A stretch of 64,000 nt of DNA, from NCBI RefSeq assembly GCF_006494655.1, contig NZ_VHIM01000001.1:124001-188000 (forward strand). Reading direction: 5' to 3'. The notes under the pieces were generated by a model. It saw nothing but the letters and a program-made list of their open reading frames with translations. It had not been told where the DNA came from and made no database searches. The position numbers were made by a program, and so were the translations under genes. This DNA is from Arthrobacter agilis. GTDB lineage: Bacteria; Actinomycetota; Actinomycetes; Actinomycetales; Micrococcaceae. This document shows, one piece after another, positions 16,757-25,462 of the stretch (positions within the stretch are counted from its first letter, which is position 1; each line of letters begins with the position of its first letter).

Positions 16757-17668
16757 TCAGGCCGTCGCCACGACCAGTGTCTCCGGCCCCGCGAGCTGGG
16801 CGGAACCCGTGGCGAGCAGCGGCTCCACGACGGCGACGAGCGACTCCATGGAGTCGTCCACCTCGAGCTGGATGGGGTACTGGTGCACCAGCATCGCGAT
16901 CATCGTCGCTACCGCCGCCTGCTGCTCCTCCGGCGGTAGCGTGGTGTCGTAGCCGAGCAGCACGTCCGCGGGATCGTCGGTGCGCGCCTGCGTGTAGCTG
17001 ACGGCGAAGGCCGCGATGGCGCCGCCGTCCGCCTTCGGCCGGTCGCGGAGCACGATCGCCCCGCCGGCACCGCTGGCGTCACCCAGGAAGAGCTGCTGGG
17101 CCCGGCCCAGACTGATGTCTGCACGATCCCAGCCGTGCACCGATGCGTAGAACGCGGCGAGCGAGCGCGTGAGTTCCACGGACCCGGTCGCGGCTTCCTC
17201 GAGCTGGGGGCCGGCGGTGTCGTCGAAGGCCGGTGCGGCGAGGGCGCCGGGCCCGACGACGACGAGCCGCGAGCGCTGCAGCGCGCCGAAGCCCGTGGCC
17301 TCCGCGAACGAGGCCCCGGTGGTCCCCGGGGTCACCTTCGACCGGAGGGCCGTGATGCCCGTCGGGGATGCGGCGGCCTCATGCTGCAGCATCGTGAGGA
17401 GCGTGGACCCGATACCTGCCCGCCGGTGGTCCCCGGCGACCTCGATGTAGCACCAGAGCCGGTCCGGGTGGAGCGCCGCACCGTACACGCAGCCCGCCGC
17501 GACGGGGATCCCCTGGTCCACCACGGTGATGCAGCGGTTCCAGGGCTGGTCCGACGGCGGTCGGAAGGACCCGCGGAACTGCTCCGACGTCGCGGACTCG
17601 GGGCCGCCCCACAACTGGATGAGCTCGAGGTCGTCGCCCTCCTGCCAGGCGCGGTAGTCGAGGGCCAT
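16757..17668 (-). CDS. GNAT family N-acetyltransferase
   Basis: A 303-residue protein. Residues 1-135 form a GNAT domain with the acetyl-CoA-binding region YIEVAGDHRRAGIGSTLLTML (motif A, R/Q-x-x-G-x-G/A equivalent RRAGIGS). The second half (about 150-303) is probably a degenerate GNAT or substrate-binding domain (IAAFAVSYTQARTDDPADVL). The substrate is unknown. ATG 17668 overlaps the glycyl-tRNA synthetase stop by one base (TGATG), so it is translated from the same message. Confidence 0.85.
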   Translation of the reverse strand: MALDYRAWQEGDDLELIQLWGGPESATSEQFRGSFRPPSDQPWNRCITVVDQGIPVAAGCVYGAALHPDRLWCYIEVAGDHRRAGIGSTLLTMLQHEAAASPTGITALRSKVTPGTTGASFAEATGFGALQRSRLVVVGPGALAAPAFDDTAGPQLEEAATGSVELTRSLAAFYASVHGWDRADISLGRAQQLFLGDASGAGGAIVLRDRPKADGGAIAAFAVSYTQARTDDPADVLLGYDTTLPPEEQQAAVATMIAMLVHQYPIQLEVDDSMESLVAVVEPLLATGSAQLAGPETLVVATA

Positions 17669-19056
17669 CAGGCTCCGATCAGGCGTGCAGCGAGGTACCC
17701 CTGCACCTGGTCGAGGGCTACCCGCTCCTGCGCCATGCTGTCCCGCTCCCGGATGGTGACGGCCTGGTCCTCGAGCGTGTCGAAGTCCACGGTGATGCAG
17801 AACGGGGTCCCGATCTCGTCCTGGCGCCGGTAGCGTCGGCCGATGGCTCCGGCATCGTCGAAGTCGATGTTCCAGCCCTTGCGCAACTGCGCCGCGAGGT
17901 CCTTGGCCTTCGGGGACAGGTCCTCGTTCCGGCTGAGCGGCAGCACCGCGGCCTTGACGGGAGCCAGCCGCGGGTCCAGCTTCAGGACGGTGCGCTTGTC
18001 CACCCCGCCCTTCGCGTTCGGCGCCTCGTCCTCGGTGTAGGAGTCCACGAGGAACGCCATGAAGGAGCGCGTCAGGCCCGCGGCCGGCTCGATCACGTAG
18101 GGGGTGAAGCGCTCGTTGGTGGCCTGGTTGAAGTAGCCGAGGTCCGTACCCGAGTGCTTCGAGTGGGTCGAGAGGTCGAAGTCGGTGCGGTTCGCGATCC
18201 CCTCGAGCTCACCCCATTCGGAACCGGAGAAGCCGAAGCGGTACTCGATGTCCGTGGTGCCCTTGGAGTAGTGGCTCAGCTTCTCGAGGGGATGCTCGAA
18301 GAGGCGCAGGTTGTCCGGGTTGATCCCCAGGTCCGTGTACCAGGCGAACCGCTGGTCGATCCAGTAGCGGTGCCATTCCTCGTCCGTCCCGGGCTCGACG
18401 AAGAACTCCATCTCCATCTGCTCGAACTCGCGGGTACGGAAGATGAAGTTGCCCGGCGTGATCTCGTTGCGGAAACTCTTGCCGATCTGGCCGATGCCGA
18501 AGGGAGGCTTCTTGCGTGCCGTCGTCAGCACGTTGTTGAAGTTCACGAAGATCCCCTGTGCCGTCTCCGGGCGCAGGTAGTGCATGCCCTCCTCCGACGC
18601 TACCGGGCCGAGGAAGGTCTTCAGCAGGCCGGAGAACTCCTGCGGCTCGGTCCACTGGCCCTTGGTGCCGCAGTTCGCGCAGGTGATGTCCTTGAGGCCG
18701 TTCTCCGGCGCGCGACCCTTCTTCTCCTCGAACTCCTCCTCGAGGTGGTCGGCACGGTAGCGCTTGTGGCAGGACAGGCACTCCACGAGGGGGTCGCTGA
18801 AGACGTCGACATGGCCCGACGCCTCCCACACCTGGCGGGGCAGGATCACGGCGGAATCGAGGCCGACGACGTCCTCCCGTCCGCGCACCATCGTCTGCCA
18901 CCACTGACGCTTGATGTTCTCCTTGAACTCGGCCCCGAGGGGTCCGTAGTCCCACGCCGAGCGCGACCCGCCGTAGATCTCCCCCGACTGGAAGACGAAG
19001 CCGCGCCGCTTGGCGAGGGAGATGATGGGATCGAGTGCTGACTTGGCTGCTGCCAT
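17668..19056 (-). CDS. glyQS: Glycyl-tRNA synthetase (dimeric class II type)
   Basis: A 462-residue single-chain class II synthetase that charges tRNA-Gly. It opens [20 protein letters not shown] (motif typical of alpha2 GlyRS), has zinc-type cysteine pairs CLSC and CANC at about 92-145, motif 2 [19 protein letters not shown] and motif 3-like [14 protein letters not shown], and ends with an anticodon-binding domain from about residue 350. Start ATG 19056 follows GGAGAAG. A GNAT gene follows immediately downstream with a 1-base overlap. Confidence 0.97.
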   Translation of the reverse strand: MAAAKSALDPIISLAKRRGFVFQSGEIYGGSRSAWDYGPLGAEFKENIKRQWWQTMVRGREDVVGLDSAVILPRQVWEASGHVDVFSDPLVECLSCHKRYRADHLEEEFEEKKGRAPENGLKDITCANCGTKGQWTEPQEFSGLLKTFLGPVASEEGMHYLRPETAQGIFVNFNNVLTTARKKPPFGIGQIGKSFRNEITPGNFIFRTREFEQMEMEFFVEPGTDEEWHRYWIDQRFAWYTDLGINPDNLRLFEHPLEKLSHYSKGTTDIEYRFGFSGSEWGELEGIANRTDFDLSTHSKHSGTDLGYFNQATNERFTPYVIEPAAGLTRSFMAFLVDSYTEDEAPNAKGGVDKRTVLKLDPRLAPVKAAVLPLSRNEDLSPKAKDLAAQLRKGWNIDFDDAGAIGRRYRRQDEIGTPFCITVDFDTLEDQAVTIRERDSMAQERVALDQVQGYLAARLIGA

Positions 19057-19220
19057 GGGGTTCTTCTCCAGTTCTGTGCAGGCCGCTGGGTGCGGTCCGC
19101 CGGTGGGGGTCTCGTGGTGCTCGCGCTCCGGCCCGTGCGGGGCCGGCAGAGCTACCAGGCAAGCCTAGCGGGTTCGCGCTGCCGCCCTCCGGGCTGCGGA
19201 CACCGCCGGCACCGTGTGCG

Positions 19221-20189
19221 TCAGGTGGCGGGGCGGGCGCGCCGGGGCCAGGGCAGGGTGGTGAGGATGATGGCGCCGAGGGTGAGCAGCGTACCCGCGA
19301 CGGTCGCGAACGCGACGATGGTGCCGGGGGCGGGAACCACGAGGTCGAGCAGCAGGGACCCGATGAGCTGCCCCCCGATCATGCACAGCCCCGTGAGCAG
19401 GACACCCAGACTGCGGACCAGCAGGGCGCCGAGGGCGATGAAGATGCAGCCCATGGGGCCGCCGAGGTAGTACCACCACTCGGAGGGGAGGGGATTGCCG
19501 GGCCCCGCGACGGCCAGCTTGATCAGCCAGGCGATCAGGAGGACCACGGTGCCCGCGACGAAGTTCATGAGCGTGGCGGCGAGAGGCGTGCCGTAGTGGA
19601 GCGAGGCGGTACCGTTCATGGCCTGCTGGAAGCTCAGCAGCACTCCTCCGGCGACCGGCAGGAGGACGGGCAGGAGCCACCCGGACACCTCGCCCGCACC
19701 CCCGAACCGGGGGGAGACGGCCCAGACGACGGACAGGACGGTCAGGACGACGCCGATCACGCGCATCGCGGTGACCGACCGCTTGCCGCCCGGGCCGATG
19801 CCTGCCCGATCCACGAGGAGTCCGCTCAGCGACTGCCCCATGACGGCCGCCACGGTGAAGAGGGCGACACCGATGATGCCGATGGTGAGGGACTGGGTGA
19901 AGACGAAGAAGGCTCCGATGGCCCCGGCCGCCACGTAGAACGGCGGAAAGCGGCGCTCGCGGACGGACGGGATGATCTGCAGGGCTCCGGCCCGGGCGGA
20001 CGGGACGGCCAGGGTGATCACGATCATCACCACCAGGCCGGTGCTGAAGCTGATCAGTGCGGCGGCGATCCCGTCCGAGAGGAGGCTGCCGAGCGCACCG
20101 TTGATGCGCCCCTGGACGGGAATGGCCAGTCCTGCAGCGAGGGCGAGCGGGAAGCTGATGGCTGGCGACAGCAGGGGTGCATCGGACAC
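19221..20189 (-). CDS. DMT-family transporter of the YdcZ (DUF606) type
   Basis: A 322-residue protein with ten predicted membrane helices in two repeats. The first helix pair contains AAGLAIPVQGRINGALG and the second repeat AFQQAMNGT-like sequence (LSFQQAMNGTASLHYG), the paired Q-x-x-x-N-G motifs of DUF606/YdcZ proteins. LGGPMGCIFIALGALLVRSL near 240 also fits. Transport substrate unknown. GTG 20189 has no Shine-Dalgarno; TAGGCT ends seven bases upstream. It diverges from the S4 gene with only 40 bases between the starts. Confidence 0.87.
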   Translation of the reverse strand: MSDAPLLSPAISFPLALAAGLAIPVQGRINGALGSLLSDGIAAALISFSTGLVVMIVITLAVPSARAGALQIIPSVRERRFPPFYVAAGAIGAFFVFTQSLTIGIIGVALFTVAAVMGQSLSGLLVDRAGIGPGGKRSVTAMRVIGVVLTVLSVVWAVSPRFGGAGEVSGWLLPVLLPVAGGVLLSFQQAMNGTASLHYGTPLAATLMNFVAGTVVLLIAWLIKLAVAGPGNPLPSEWWYYLGGPMGCIFIALGALLVRSLGVLLTGLCMIGGQLIGSLLLDLVVPAPGTIVAFATVAGTLLTLGAIILTTLPWPRRARPAT

Positions 20190-20195
20190 CTGTAC

Positions 20196-20201
20196 AGCCT
20201 A
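20196..20201 (-). promoter_or_regulatory. -10 element TAGGCT, leaderless start of the YdcZ-like gene
   Basis: TAGGCT (minus strand) lies six bases before GTG 20189 and fits TANNNT. The facing gene at 20230 has CAGAAT six bases before its ATG, so two leaderless promoters may sit back to back in 40 bases. Confidence 0.4.
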
Positions 20202-20229
20202 GTCCGGTGGTATCCGGCAGAATGGACGC

Positions 20230-20457
20230 ATGACCGACCACTCCCCCGCTGACCTGCCCATCCGGGACGACATGATCCGGCTGGGCCAGCTGCTGAAGCT
20301 CGCCTCCCTCGCCGAGGACGGCGTGGAGGCGAAGGCCCTGATCGACAACGGACTCGTCCAGGTGAACGGTGAGATCGAGGAACGCCGCGGCCGGCAACTG
20401 CACCCCGGGGACACCGTCAGCGTGAACGGCGAGACCGTGCGGATCACGCAGGGCTGA
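20230..20457 (+). CDS. S4-domain RNA-binding protein
   Basis: A 75-residue protein that is almost entirely one S4 RNA-binding domain: IRLGQLLKLASLAEDGVEAK forms the helix pair, and NGLVQVNGEIEERRGRQLH with the following GDTVSVNG forms the loop that contacts RNA. It belongs to the YaaA/RlbA-like small S4 proteins, probably associated with ribosome or rRNA metabolism. The start ATG lacks a Shine-Dalgarno and is preceded at six bases by CAGAAT. The neighbouring genes give no functional hint. Confidence 0.92.
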   Translation: MTDHSPADLPIRDDMIRLGQLLKLASLAEDGVEAKALIDNGLVQVNGEIEERRGRQLHPGDTVSVNGETVRITQG

Positions 20458-20469
20458 GCGGGAGCGGGG

Positions 20470-21150
20470 TCAGCGCCGCCCGAGCACCGTCATGGTGAGG
20501 TACTCGCGGACGTGCGTGAGTTCCTGCAGGTTGATGCTGTGGAACATGTTCGAGTAGAGGATCTTGGTGAGCGTCGTGTGCGTCGTGAGCCACGCGTGGC
20601 TGAACTCGATCATCTCGGGCGTGATGACCTGGTCCTCCTGGTCGCGGCCCCAGAAGAACGGCGTGGGATTCCGTGCGGCCTCGTCGTCACGGAAGAAGGC
20701 GTGGTCCTCCGCCGGGACGGCGAAGCCGGAGAGCCCGACCACGCAGGTGAAGTCCGTGGGGCGGTGTCGTAGCAGCGTTGTTGCCACCGCCATGCCCTGA
20801 GAGAAGCCCAGGATGCTGACACCGGTGTGCTGGTCCTTGACCGAGTCCAGCCAGGCGACCACGTCGGAGACGCTGTCGACCACGTGCTGCATGGAGTAGT
20901 CCGGCTCACGAGCCAGGGGGAACCAGGAAAACCCGGGGCCCACGGGACGCGGGGCGCGCACCGCTGCCACCGTGAAGTCGGCGGGCAGGTGGTCCGTGAG
21001 CCCCATGAGGTCTTCCTCGTTGGCCATGTAGCCGTGGAAGAGGACGAGCAGGGGTGTGCCCGCCCGCTCCGACTCGGGCTTCGACCAGAGGACCACGGGG
21101 TCCCAGGATCGGGCGGAGGACGCAGCTGCGCCGCGGGCGGTTTCAGTCAT
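20470..21150 (-). CDS. Phospholipase/carboxylesterase-type alpha/beta hydrolase
   Basis: A 226-residue alpha/beta hydrolase of the phospholipase/carboxylesterase family (Abhydrolase_2). LLVLFHGYMANEEDLMGL gives the oxyanion strand, ILGFSQGMAVA the nucleophile Ser117, and Asp and His are expected in WGRDQEDQVI and NMFHSINLQEL. No signal peptide, so it is probably cytoplasmic. The start is set to ATG 21150, with AGGATGG six bases upstream; an in-frame ATG nine bases earlier lies too close to AGG. It is convergent with the S4 gene, 12 bases apart. Confidence 0.88.
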   Translation of the reverse strand: MTETARGAAASSARSWDPVVLWSKPESERAGTPLLVLFHGYMANEEDLMGLTDHLPADFTVAAVRAPRPVGPGFSWFPLAREPDYSMQHVVDSVSDVVAWLDSVKDQHTGVSILGFSQGMAVATTLLRHRPTDFTCVVGLSGFAVPAEDHAFFRDDEAARNPTPFFWGRDQEDQVITPEMIEFSHAWLTTHTTLTKILYSNMFHSINLQELTHVREYLTMTVLGRR

Positions 21151-21233
21151 GCCATCCATCCTGTCACGGCGCCGTCGGCTGCTGCATGCCGGAGGACTGG
21201 CCGCGCGGCGGGAGCAGCGGGAACAATGGTCGG

Positions 21234-22115
21234 GTGAGTCCTACGAATGCCGAGATCCCCGTCCCCCACAGCAGCGACGACATCCCCAACGGCCCGATGA
21301 TCGATCCGAGCCTCAACTCGGAGCCCCACCCGTGGCACCGTTACGCGGCCCTCGGGGACTCCTTCACGGAAGGGATCGGTGATCCGAACCCCGACAGCAT
21401 CGGCGGCAATCGCGGGTGGGCGGACCGCGTGGCGGAGGAGCTCTCGCGTGGCCAGTCCGACTTCGCGTATGCCAACCTCGCGGTGCGCGGGAGGCTCCTG
21501 CAGCAGATCATCGACCAGCAGGTCGAACCTGCCATCTCCCTCCGCCCCGATCTGGTCACCATCTCCGCCGGCGGCAACGATCTCCTGCGTCCGGGGGGAG
21601 ATCCCGACGTATTGGCGGCCAAGCTCGACGACGTCGTCGTGACCCTCACGGGCACGGGCGCCACCGTGGTCCTTTTCACCGGCCCCGATGTCCGCGAGAC
21701 CGTACTCGGCAGCATCCGCTCGAAGACCGCGATCTACAACGAGAACCTGCGCACGATCGCGACCCGCCACGAGGCGGTGATCGCGGACATGTGGGCCCTG
21801 CGGCAACTGCTCAATCCCCAGATGTGGTCCAGCGACCGCCTGCACTTCTCACCGTTGGGCCATCACACGATCGCCGCCATGGTGCTCGACACCCTCGCCG
21901 TCCGGCACACGCTCGAGCCGCTGCAGCCGAAGGACCTGCCCGCCCGGACGTGGCGTGCCGCCCGTGCGGAGGATCTCGTCTGGGCGCGCGAGTACTTCGT
22001 GCCCTGGGTCCTGCGCCGCCTCCGCCACCGGTCGTCGGGCGACGGCGTCACGGCCAAGCGACTCGAACCCGCACCGATCTTCGGACCGGGCATGCCGCCG
22101 GGCGCCGCCGACTAG
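21234..22115 (+). CDS. SGNH/GDSL hydrolase (copy 1)
   Basis: A 293-residue SGNH hydrolase, an esterase/lipase-like serine hydrolase. Block I is YAALGDSFTEGIGDP with Ser43, block II is NLAVRGR (Gly), block III ISAGGNDLLRP (Asn), block V SSDRLHFSPLGHH (Asp and His). No signal peptide is evident. The C-terminal 65 residues are basic and end WVLRRLRHR and beyond. GTG 21234 is chosen because conservation with the second SGNH gene begins soon after; the longer frame is shadow sequence. AACAAT six bases upstream may be a -10. It resembles the gene at 48699 throughout. Confidence 0.9.
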   Translation: MSPTNAEIPVPHSSDDIPNGPMIDPSLNSEPHPWHRYAALGDSFTEGIGDPNPDSIGGNRGWADRVAEELSRGQSDFAYANLAVRGRLLQQIIDQQVEPAISLRPDLVTISAGGNDLLRPGGDPDVLAAKLDDVVVTLTGTGATVVLFTGPDVRETVLGSIRSKTAIYNENLRTIATRHEAVIADMWALRQLLNPQMWSSDRLHFSPLGHHTIAAMVLDTLAVRHTLEPLQPKDLPARTWRAARAEDLVWAREYFVPWVLRRLRHRSSGDGVTAKRLEPAPIFGPGMPPGAAD

Positions 22116-22147
22116 GTACTGCCCGGGGGTCGGTCCTCCGGCGCAGC

Positions 22148-22181
22148 GACGGCCGGCAGGACTGTTCGCCGGCCGGCCGTC
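22148..22181. terminator. Inverted repeat after the SGNH gene
   Basis: A 10-bp perfect stem GACGGCCGGC / GCCGGCCGTC with a 14-base loop, 33 bases beyond the stop at 22115 and before the convergent small gene at 22255. There is no U-run; CTGCGAT repeats start at its last base. Confidence 0.5.
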
Positions 22182-22208
22182 TGCGATCTGCGATCTGCGA
22201 TCTGCGAT
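22181..22208. repeat. Four tandem copies of CTGCGAT
   Basis: Four exact 7-base units in the gap between the convergent SGNH and 80-residue protein genes, directly after the hairpin. It is a simple repeat, likely variable in copy number between strains. Confidence 0.95.
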
Positions 22209-22254
22209 GGCATTCTCCTCGGGATCGCCCTGGACCGCCGGGAGGCAGCGTGCG

Positions 22255-22497
22255 TCAGCTCTCGAGCGAGACCTCGCCGTTGGCGACGGCGTCCGCACAC
22301 GCGCCGAGATCGGGCCCGGGCTTGAAGTCGACGAACTGCGGCTGCAGCTTCTGGAAGAGGAATTCGTAGACCTCGTCACGGGTCTTGCCGTCCATCGTCT
22401 CCACGGCTTCCTTCACCGCACCCTGCAGTGCGCGGTCGGCGTCGAGCAGGATTTTGTCGCGTGCTTCCTGGTTCCAGCCAATGGTGCTCAGTTCCAT
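22255..22497 (-). CDS. Small conserved-looking hypothetical protein
   Basis: An 80-residue acidic protein without signal peptide or membrane segment, predicted mostly helical (WNQEARDKILLDADRALQGA, then an acidic KTRDEVYEFLFQKL helix). I do not recognise a named domain. The gene is supported by GAGGAG six bases before ATG 22497 and by codon use that matches its neighbours. It lies alone between the SGNH gene (convergent) and metX (same strand, 139 bases upstream). Confidence 0.75.
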   Translation of the reverse strand: MELSTIGWNQEARDKILLDADRALQGAVKEAVETMDGKTRDEVYEFLFQKLQPQFVDFKPGPDLGACADAVANGEVSLES

Positions 22498-22636
22498 GAA
22501 CAGCTCCTCTTCGTCCTTCGGGTGTCGTACGCCAGGGACGGGGCCCCCGGCTTGCCTGCCGAGAATCGATAAGCAGGCTTAGCTCCCAGCCTAGGTGCAG
22601 GCGCGAAGAAACCCAACAGCTGTCATGGGATGACTT

Positions 22637-23776
22637 CTACCTACCGTAGAACGCACTGTGCAGCTGCGGGTCGAGCTGGTGGATCTGCGTGAGGAAGGCG
22701 TCGTGTCCCACGGGCGAGCTGATCATGTGGACCGGCACGTCCCCGGGCAGTCCCGCCGCAAGGCGATGCGACTGCCCGGGGACGTACAGCCGGTCGGAGT
22801 CCACCGCGGCGATGAAGAACTCCGCCGATGCCGAGCCCAGCGCGGCGTCGAGGCTCCCCCGGCCCCGCGCCGCGTCATGGCTCATGAGCGCTTCGGTGAG
22901 GATCACATAGCTGTTCGCGTCGAACCGGTCCACGAGCTTCTCCGCCTGGTGGTCGAGGTAGCTCTCCATCTGATACCGGCCCCGGAGTGCCGGCACAACC
23001 GCACCGAGCGGCTGCTCCGCATCCTGCTCGGCCCGGGCGAAGCGCGCCTCGAACTCCGGTTCGGAGCGGTAGGTGATGTGGGCTATGCGGCGGGCGATGC
23101 CGAGGCCCGCCTCCGGATGCGGACCGTCGTAGTAGTCTCCCCCGCGGTAGGCGGGGTCGAGCCGGATGGCCTGCATCTGCGCCTGGGCGAACGCTATCTG
23201 TTCGGCCGAGCTGGCGGCAGTCGAGGCCACGACGGCGCACCGCGCCACGCGCTCCGGGTACATGAGCGCCCATTCAAGGGCCCGTGCCCCACCCATCGAG
23301 CCGCCGAGCACCGAATGCCAGCGGTCGATGCCGAGCAGATCCGCGAGCAGCGCCTCCGCGCGCACGGAGTCCCGGATGGTGATGAACGGGAACCGGGAGC
23401 CCCAGGGTGCGCCGTCCGGGGCGAGGCTGGCGGGCCCCGTCGAGCCGTAGCAGCCCCCCACCATGTTGATCGACACCACGAAAAAGCGGTCCGTGTCCAC
23501 CGTCCGCCCGGGACCGACGAGCGAGTCCCACCAGCCGTCCTCCTGCGAGTCCCCCCGCGCCACATGGGAACTGCCCGTGAGGGCGTGCTGCACCAGGACG
23601 GCGTTCGACGCATCGGCGTTCAGCCGGCCCCATGTCTCGAAGGCTAGCTGCGCCTCCGGCAGCCGGCCCCCGGTCTCGAGGGCCAACGGTCCGATGGGCG
23701 CGACGCGCAGTAGCCCGTCCTGCGAGGGGACGGACGCGTTCCCGGGGTGCAGTCGCGCTGGCGGGTAGGTGGTCAC
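22637..23776 (-). CDS. metX: Homoserine O-acetyltransferase
   Basis: A 379-residue alpha/beta-hydrolase-fold enzyme that acetylates homoserine with acetyl-CoA, the first committed step of methionine synthesis. The nucleophile is Ser160 in LGGSMGGARALEW; HALTGSSHV and NMVGGCYGSTGP are family signatures, and Asp and His occur in DSDRLYVPGQ and VGHDAFL. GTG 23776 starts seven bases after the metY stop; its AAAGGAG lies in the last codons of metY. It acts with metY downstream of the same riboswitch. An acetyl versus succinyl preference cannot be proven by eye; acetyl fits the metY partner. Confidence 0.95.
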   Translation of the reverse strand: MTTYPPARLHPGNASVPSQDGLLRVAPIGPLALETGGRLPEAQLAFETWGRLNADASNAVLVQHALTGSSHVARGDSQEDGWWDSLVGPGRTVDTDRFFVVSINMVGGCYGSTGPASLAPDGAPWGSRFPFITIRDSVRAEALLADLLGIDRWHSVLGGSMGGARALEWALMYPERVARCAVVASTAASSAEQIAFAQAQMQAIRLDPAYRGGDYYDGPHPEAGLGIARRIAHITYRSEPEFEARFARAEQDAEQPLGAVVPALRGRYQMESYLDHQAEKLVDRFDANSYVILTEALMSHDAARGRGSLDAALGSASAEFFIAAVDSDRLYVPGQSHRLAAGLPGDVPVHMISSPVGHDAFLTQIHQLDPQLHSAFYGR

Positions 23777-23782
23777 GACGGG

Positions 23783-25099
23783 TCAGGCTCCTTTGGCGGC
23801 CCGGAAGCCTGCATCGAGATCGGCGAGGATGTCGGTGATGTTCTCCAGCCCCACCGACAGTCGGACCAGACCCGGGCGGACGCCGGCGGTGAGCTGCGCC
23901 TCCGCTCCCAGCTGGCTGTGGGTCGTGGACGCCGGGTGGATGACGAGCGACCGGACGTCGCCCACGTTCGCCACGTGCGAGTGCAGCTCGAGGCCGTCGA
24001 CGAAGCGCTTGCCGGCCTCGAGCCCTCCGGCGATGTCGAAACTGACGATCGCCCCCGTGCCGATCCGCCCGTACTTCCTGCCGCGCTCGTACCACGGGCT
24101 GGAGGGCAGTCCCGCATACGCGACGCGCTCGACGTCGTCATGCCCTTCGAGCCACTCGGCGACCGCCTGTGCGTTCTGCACGTGGCGTTCCACCCGGAGA
24201 CTCAGCGTCTCGAGACCCTGTCCGATGAGGAAGGCGTTGAAGGGCGAGACGGCGGCCCCGAGATCCCGCAGGAGCTGGACACGGGCCTTCAGGATGTACG
24301 CGAGGTTGGCGCCGAGGGCACCGCCGACCCCAAGGTCGCGGGCGTAGACGAGCCCGTGGTAGCTCTCGTCCGGTGTGTTGAAGCCGGGGAAGCGCTCGGG
24401 ATACTGCGCGAAGTCGAAGTTGCCCGAATCCACGACCACGCCGGCGATCGCGGTGCCGTGCCCGCCGAGGTACTTGGTGGCGGAGTGCACCACGATGTCC
24501 GCGCCCCACTCGATCGGACGGATCAGGTACGGCGTGGCCAGCGTGTTGTCGACGATCAGCGGGAGCCCCTGGTCGTGGGCGACGCCGCTGATGCCCTCGA
24601 GGTCCAGCACGTCCTGCCGGGGGTTGGAGACCACCTCCCCGAAGAACAGCTTCGTGTTGGGCCTGACGGCCGCACGCCACTGCTCGAGGTCGTCCGGATC
24701 CTCGACGAAGGTCGTCTCGATGCCGAACTTCTTCAGGGAGTGTCGGAAGAGGTTGTACGTGCCGCCGTAGAGGCTGGGGCTCGCCACGATGTGATCGCCC
24801 GCTTCCGCGATGTTCAGGACCGCGAAGGTGCTGGCCGCCTGGCCGGATGCGAGCAGCAGGGCGCCCACACCACCTTCGAGACTCGCGATGCGGGTCTCGA
24901 CCGCTTCCTGGGTCGGGTTGCCGATGCGCGTGTAGATGGGCGCCAGTTCCGTCAGCGAGAAGCGGTTCGCGGCGCTCTCGGCGCTCGGGAAGACGAAGGA
25001 CGACGTTTGGTAGATGGGGAGCGCCCGCGCCCCCGTGGTGGAATCCGGCGTCTGGCCGGCGTGGATCTGGCGAGTTTCAAAGGACCAATCGTCGGACAT
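23783..25099 (-). CDS. metY: O-acetylhomoserine sulfhydrylase (Cys/Met metabolism PLP enzyme)
   Basis: A 438-residue PLP enzyme that makes homocysteine from O-acetylhomoserine and sulfide. The PLP lysine is K209 in [20 protein letters not shown] near 57 and the phosphate-binding ASGQAAS at 85-90 are family marks, and the length is that of MetY (about 430) rather than of MetB (about 380). Start ATG 25099 has AGGGAG six bases upstream; the longer open frame runs through the riboswitch and is not coding. Regulation by SAM is expected. metX follows after six bases. Confidence 0.95.
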   Translation of the reverse strand: MSDDWSFETRQIHAGQTPDSTTGARALPIYQTSSFVFPSAESAANRFSLTELAPIYTRIGNPTQEAVETRIASLEGGVGALLLASGQAASTFAVLNIAEAGDHIVASPSLYGGTYNLFRHSLKKFGIETTFVEDPDDLEQWRAAVRPNTKLFFGEVVSNPRQDVLDLEGISGVAHDQGLPLIVDNTLATPYLIRPIEWGADIVVHSATKYLGGHGTAIAGVVVDSGNFDFAQYPERFPGFNTPDESYHGLVYARDLGVGGALGANLAYILKARVQLLRDLGAAVSPFNAFLIGQGLETLSLRVERHVQNAQAVAEWLEGHDDVERVAYAGLPSSPWYERGRKYGRIGTGAIVSFDIAGGLEAGKRFVDGLELHSHVANVGDVRSLVIHPASTTHSQLGAEAQLTAGVRPGLVRLSVGLENITDILADLDAGFRAAKGA

Positions 25100-25189
25100 G
25101 GTGCTCCCTGTTCGAAGGGGCCCTGCAGTGTCCGGTGCTCCGGCCGGTGATCGCCGTTCCAGGAGACCGGGTCCCGCAGGAACCCGCGC

Positions 25190-25300
25190 TTGAACGGCGC
25201 CGAGGCGGCGCCGAACCTGGTCTTCACCCGGGGCACCCCACCGCGGTTGGAGGGTTGCCGGCCAGCAAGCCGGGGCTTCGTGCTGGCACTCATGACCTCC
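25190..25300 (-). promoter_or_regulatory. SAM-IV riboswitch
   Basis: On the minus strand the leader of metY contains GGTCATGAGTGCCAGC (from 25297), AAGCCCCGGCTTGCTGGCC, GGCAACCCTCCAACCGCGG and GGTGCCCCGGGTGAAGACC in this order, the conserved core of the actinobacterial SAM-IV aptamer. GGTC (25294-25297) and GACC (25219-25222) close P1. An 8-bp hairpin, CGGCGCCG repeated in inverse around AGG (25195-25213), follows as the extra 3' stem. About 90 bases separate it from the start codon. SAM binding would reduce metY-metX expression. Confidence 0.92.
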
Positions 25301-25450
25301 CCTCATGAAAACGCATGACGGCGGATCCGGCAACCCGTATGACACAGCGTGAAGCGCGCGGGGATGGAGTGTGCAATCCCTCGTCCGAGCCGCACGGAGG
25401 GCCTCGGGCGGGTAAGGCCACCCTTAGTCGAGACGTGCATCACTTAGTGC

Positions 25451-25456
25451 CAAAAT
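25451..25456 (+). promoter_or_regulatory. -10-like CAAAAT, possible leaderless start of the VOC gene
   Basis: CAAAAT lies six bases before ATG 25463, which has no Shine-Dalgarno. It matches TATAAT at four of six positions, and the same hexamer and spacing occur at 47146-47151. Confidence 0.3.
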
Positions 25457-25462
25457 AACCGC

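Noticed and set aside
19057-19165. T-box leader upstream of glycyl-tRNA synthetase
   Set aside because: No T-box consensus sequence or specifier stem could be recognised.
25101-25345. N-terminal extension of MetY
   Set aside because: The frame runs through the SAM-IV riboswitch, and the ATG at 25099 has a good ribosome-binding site.
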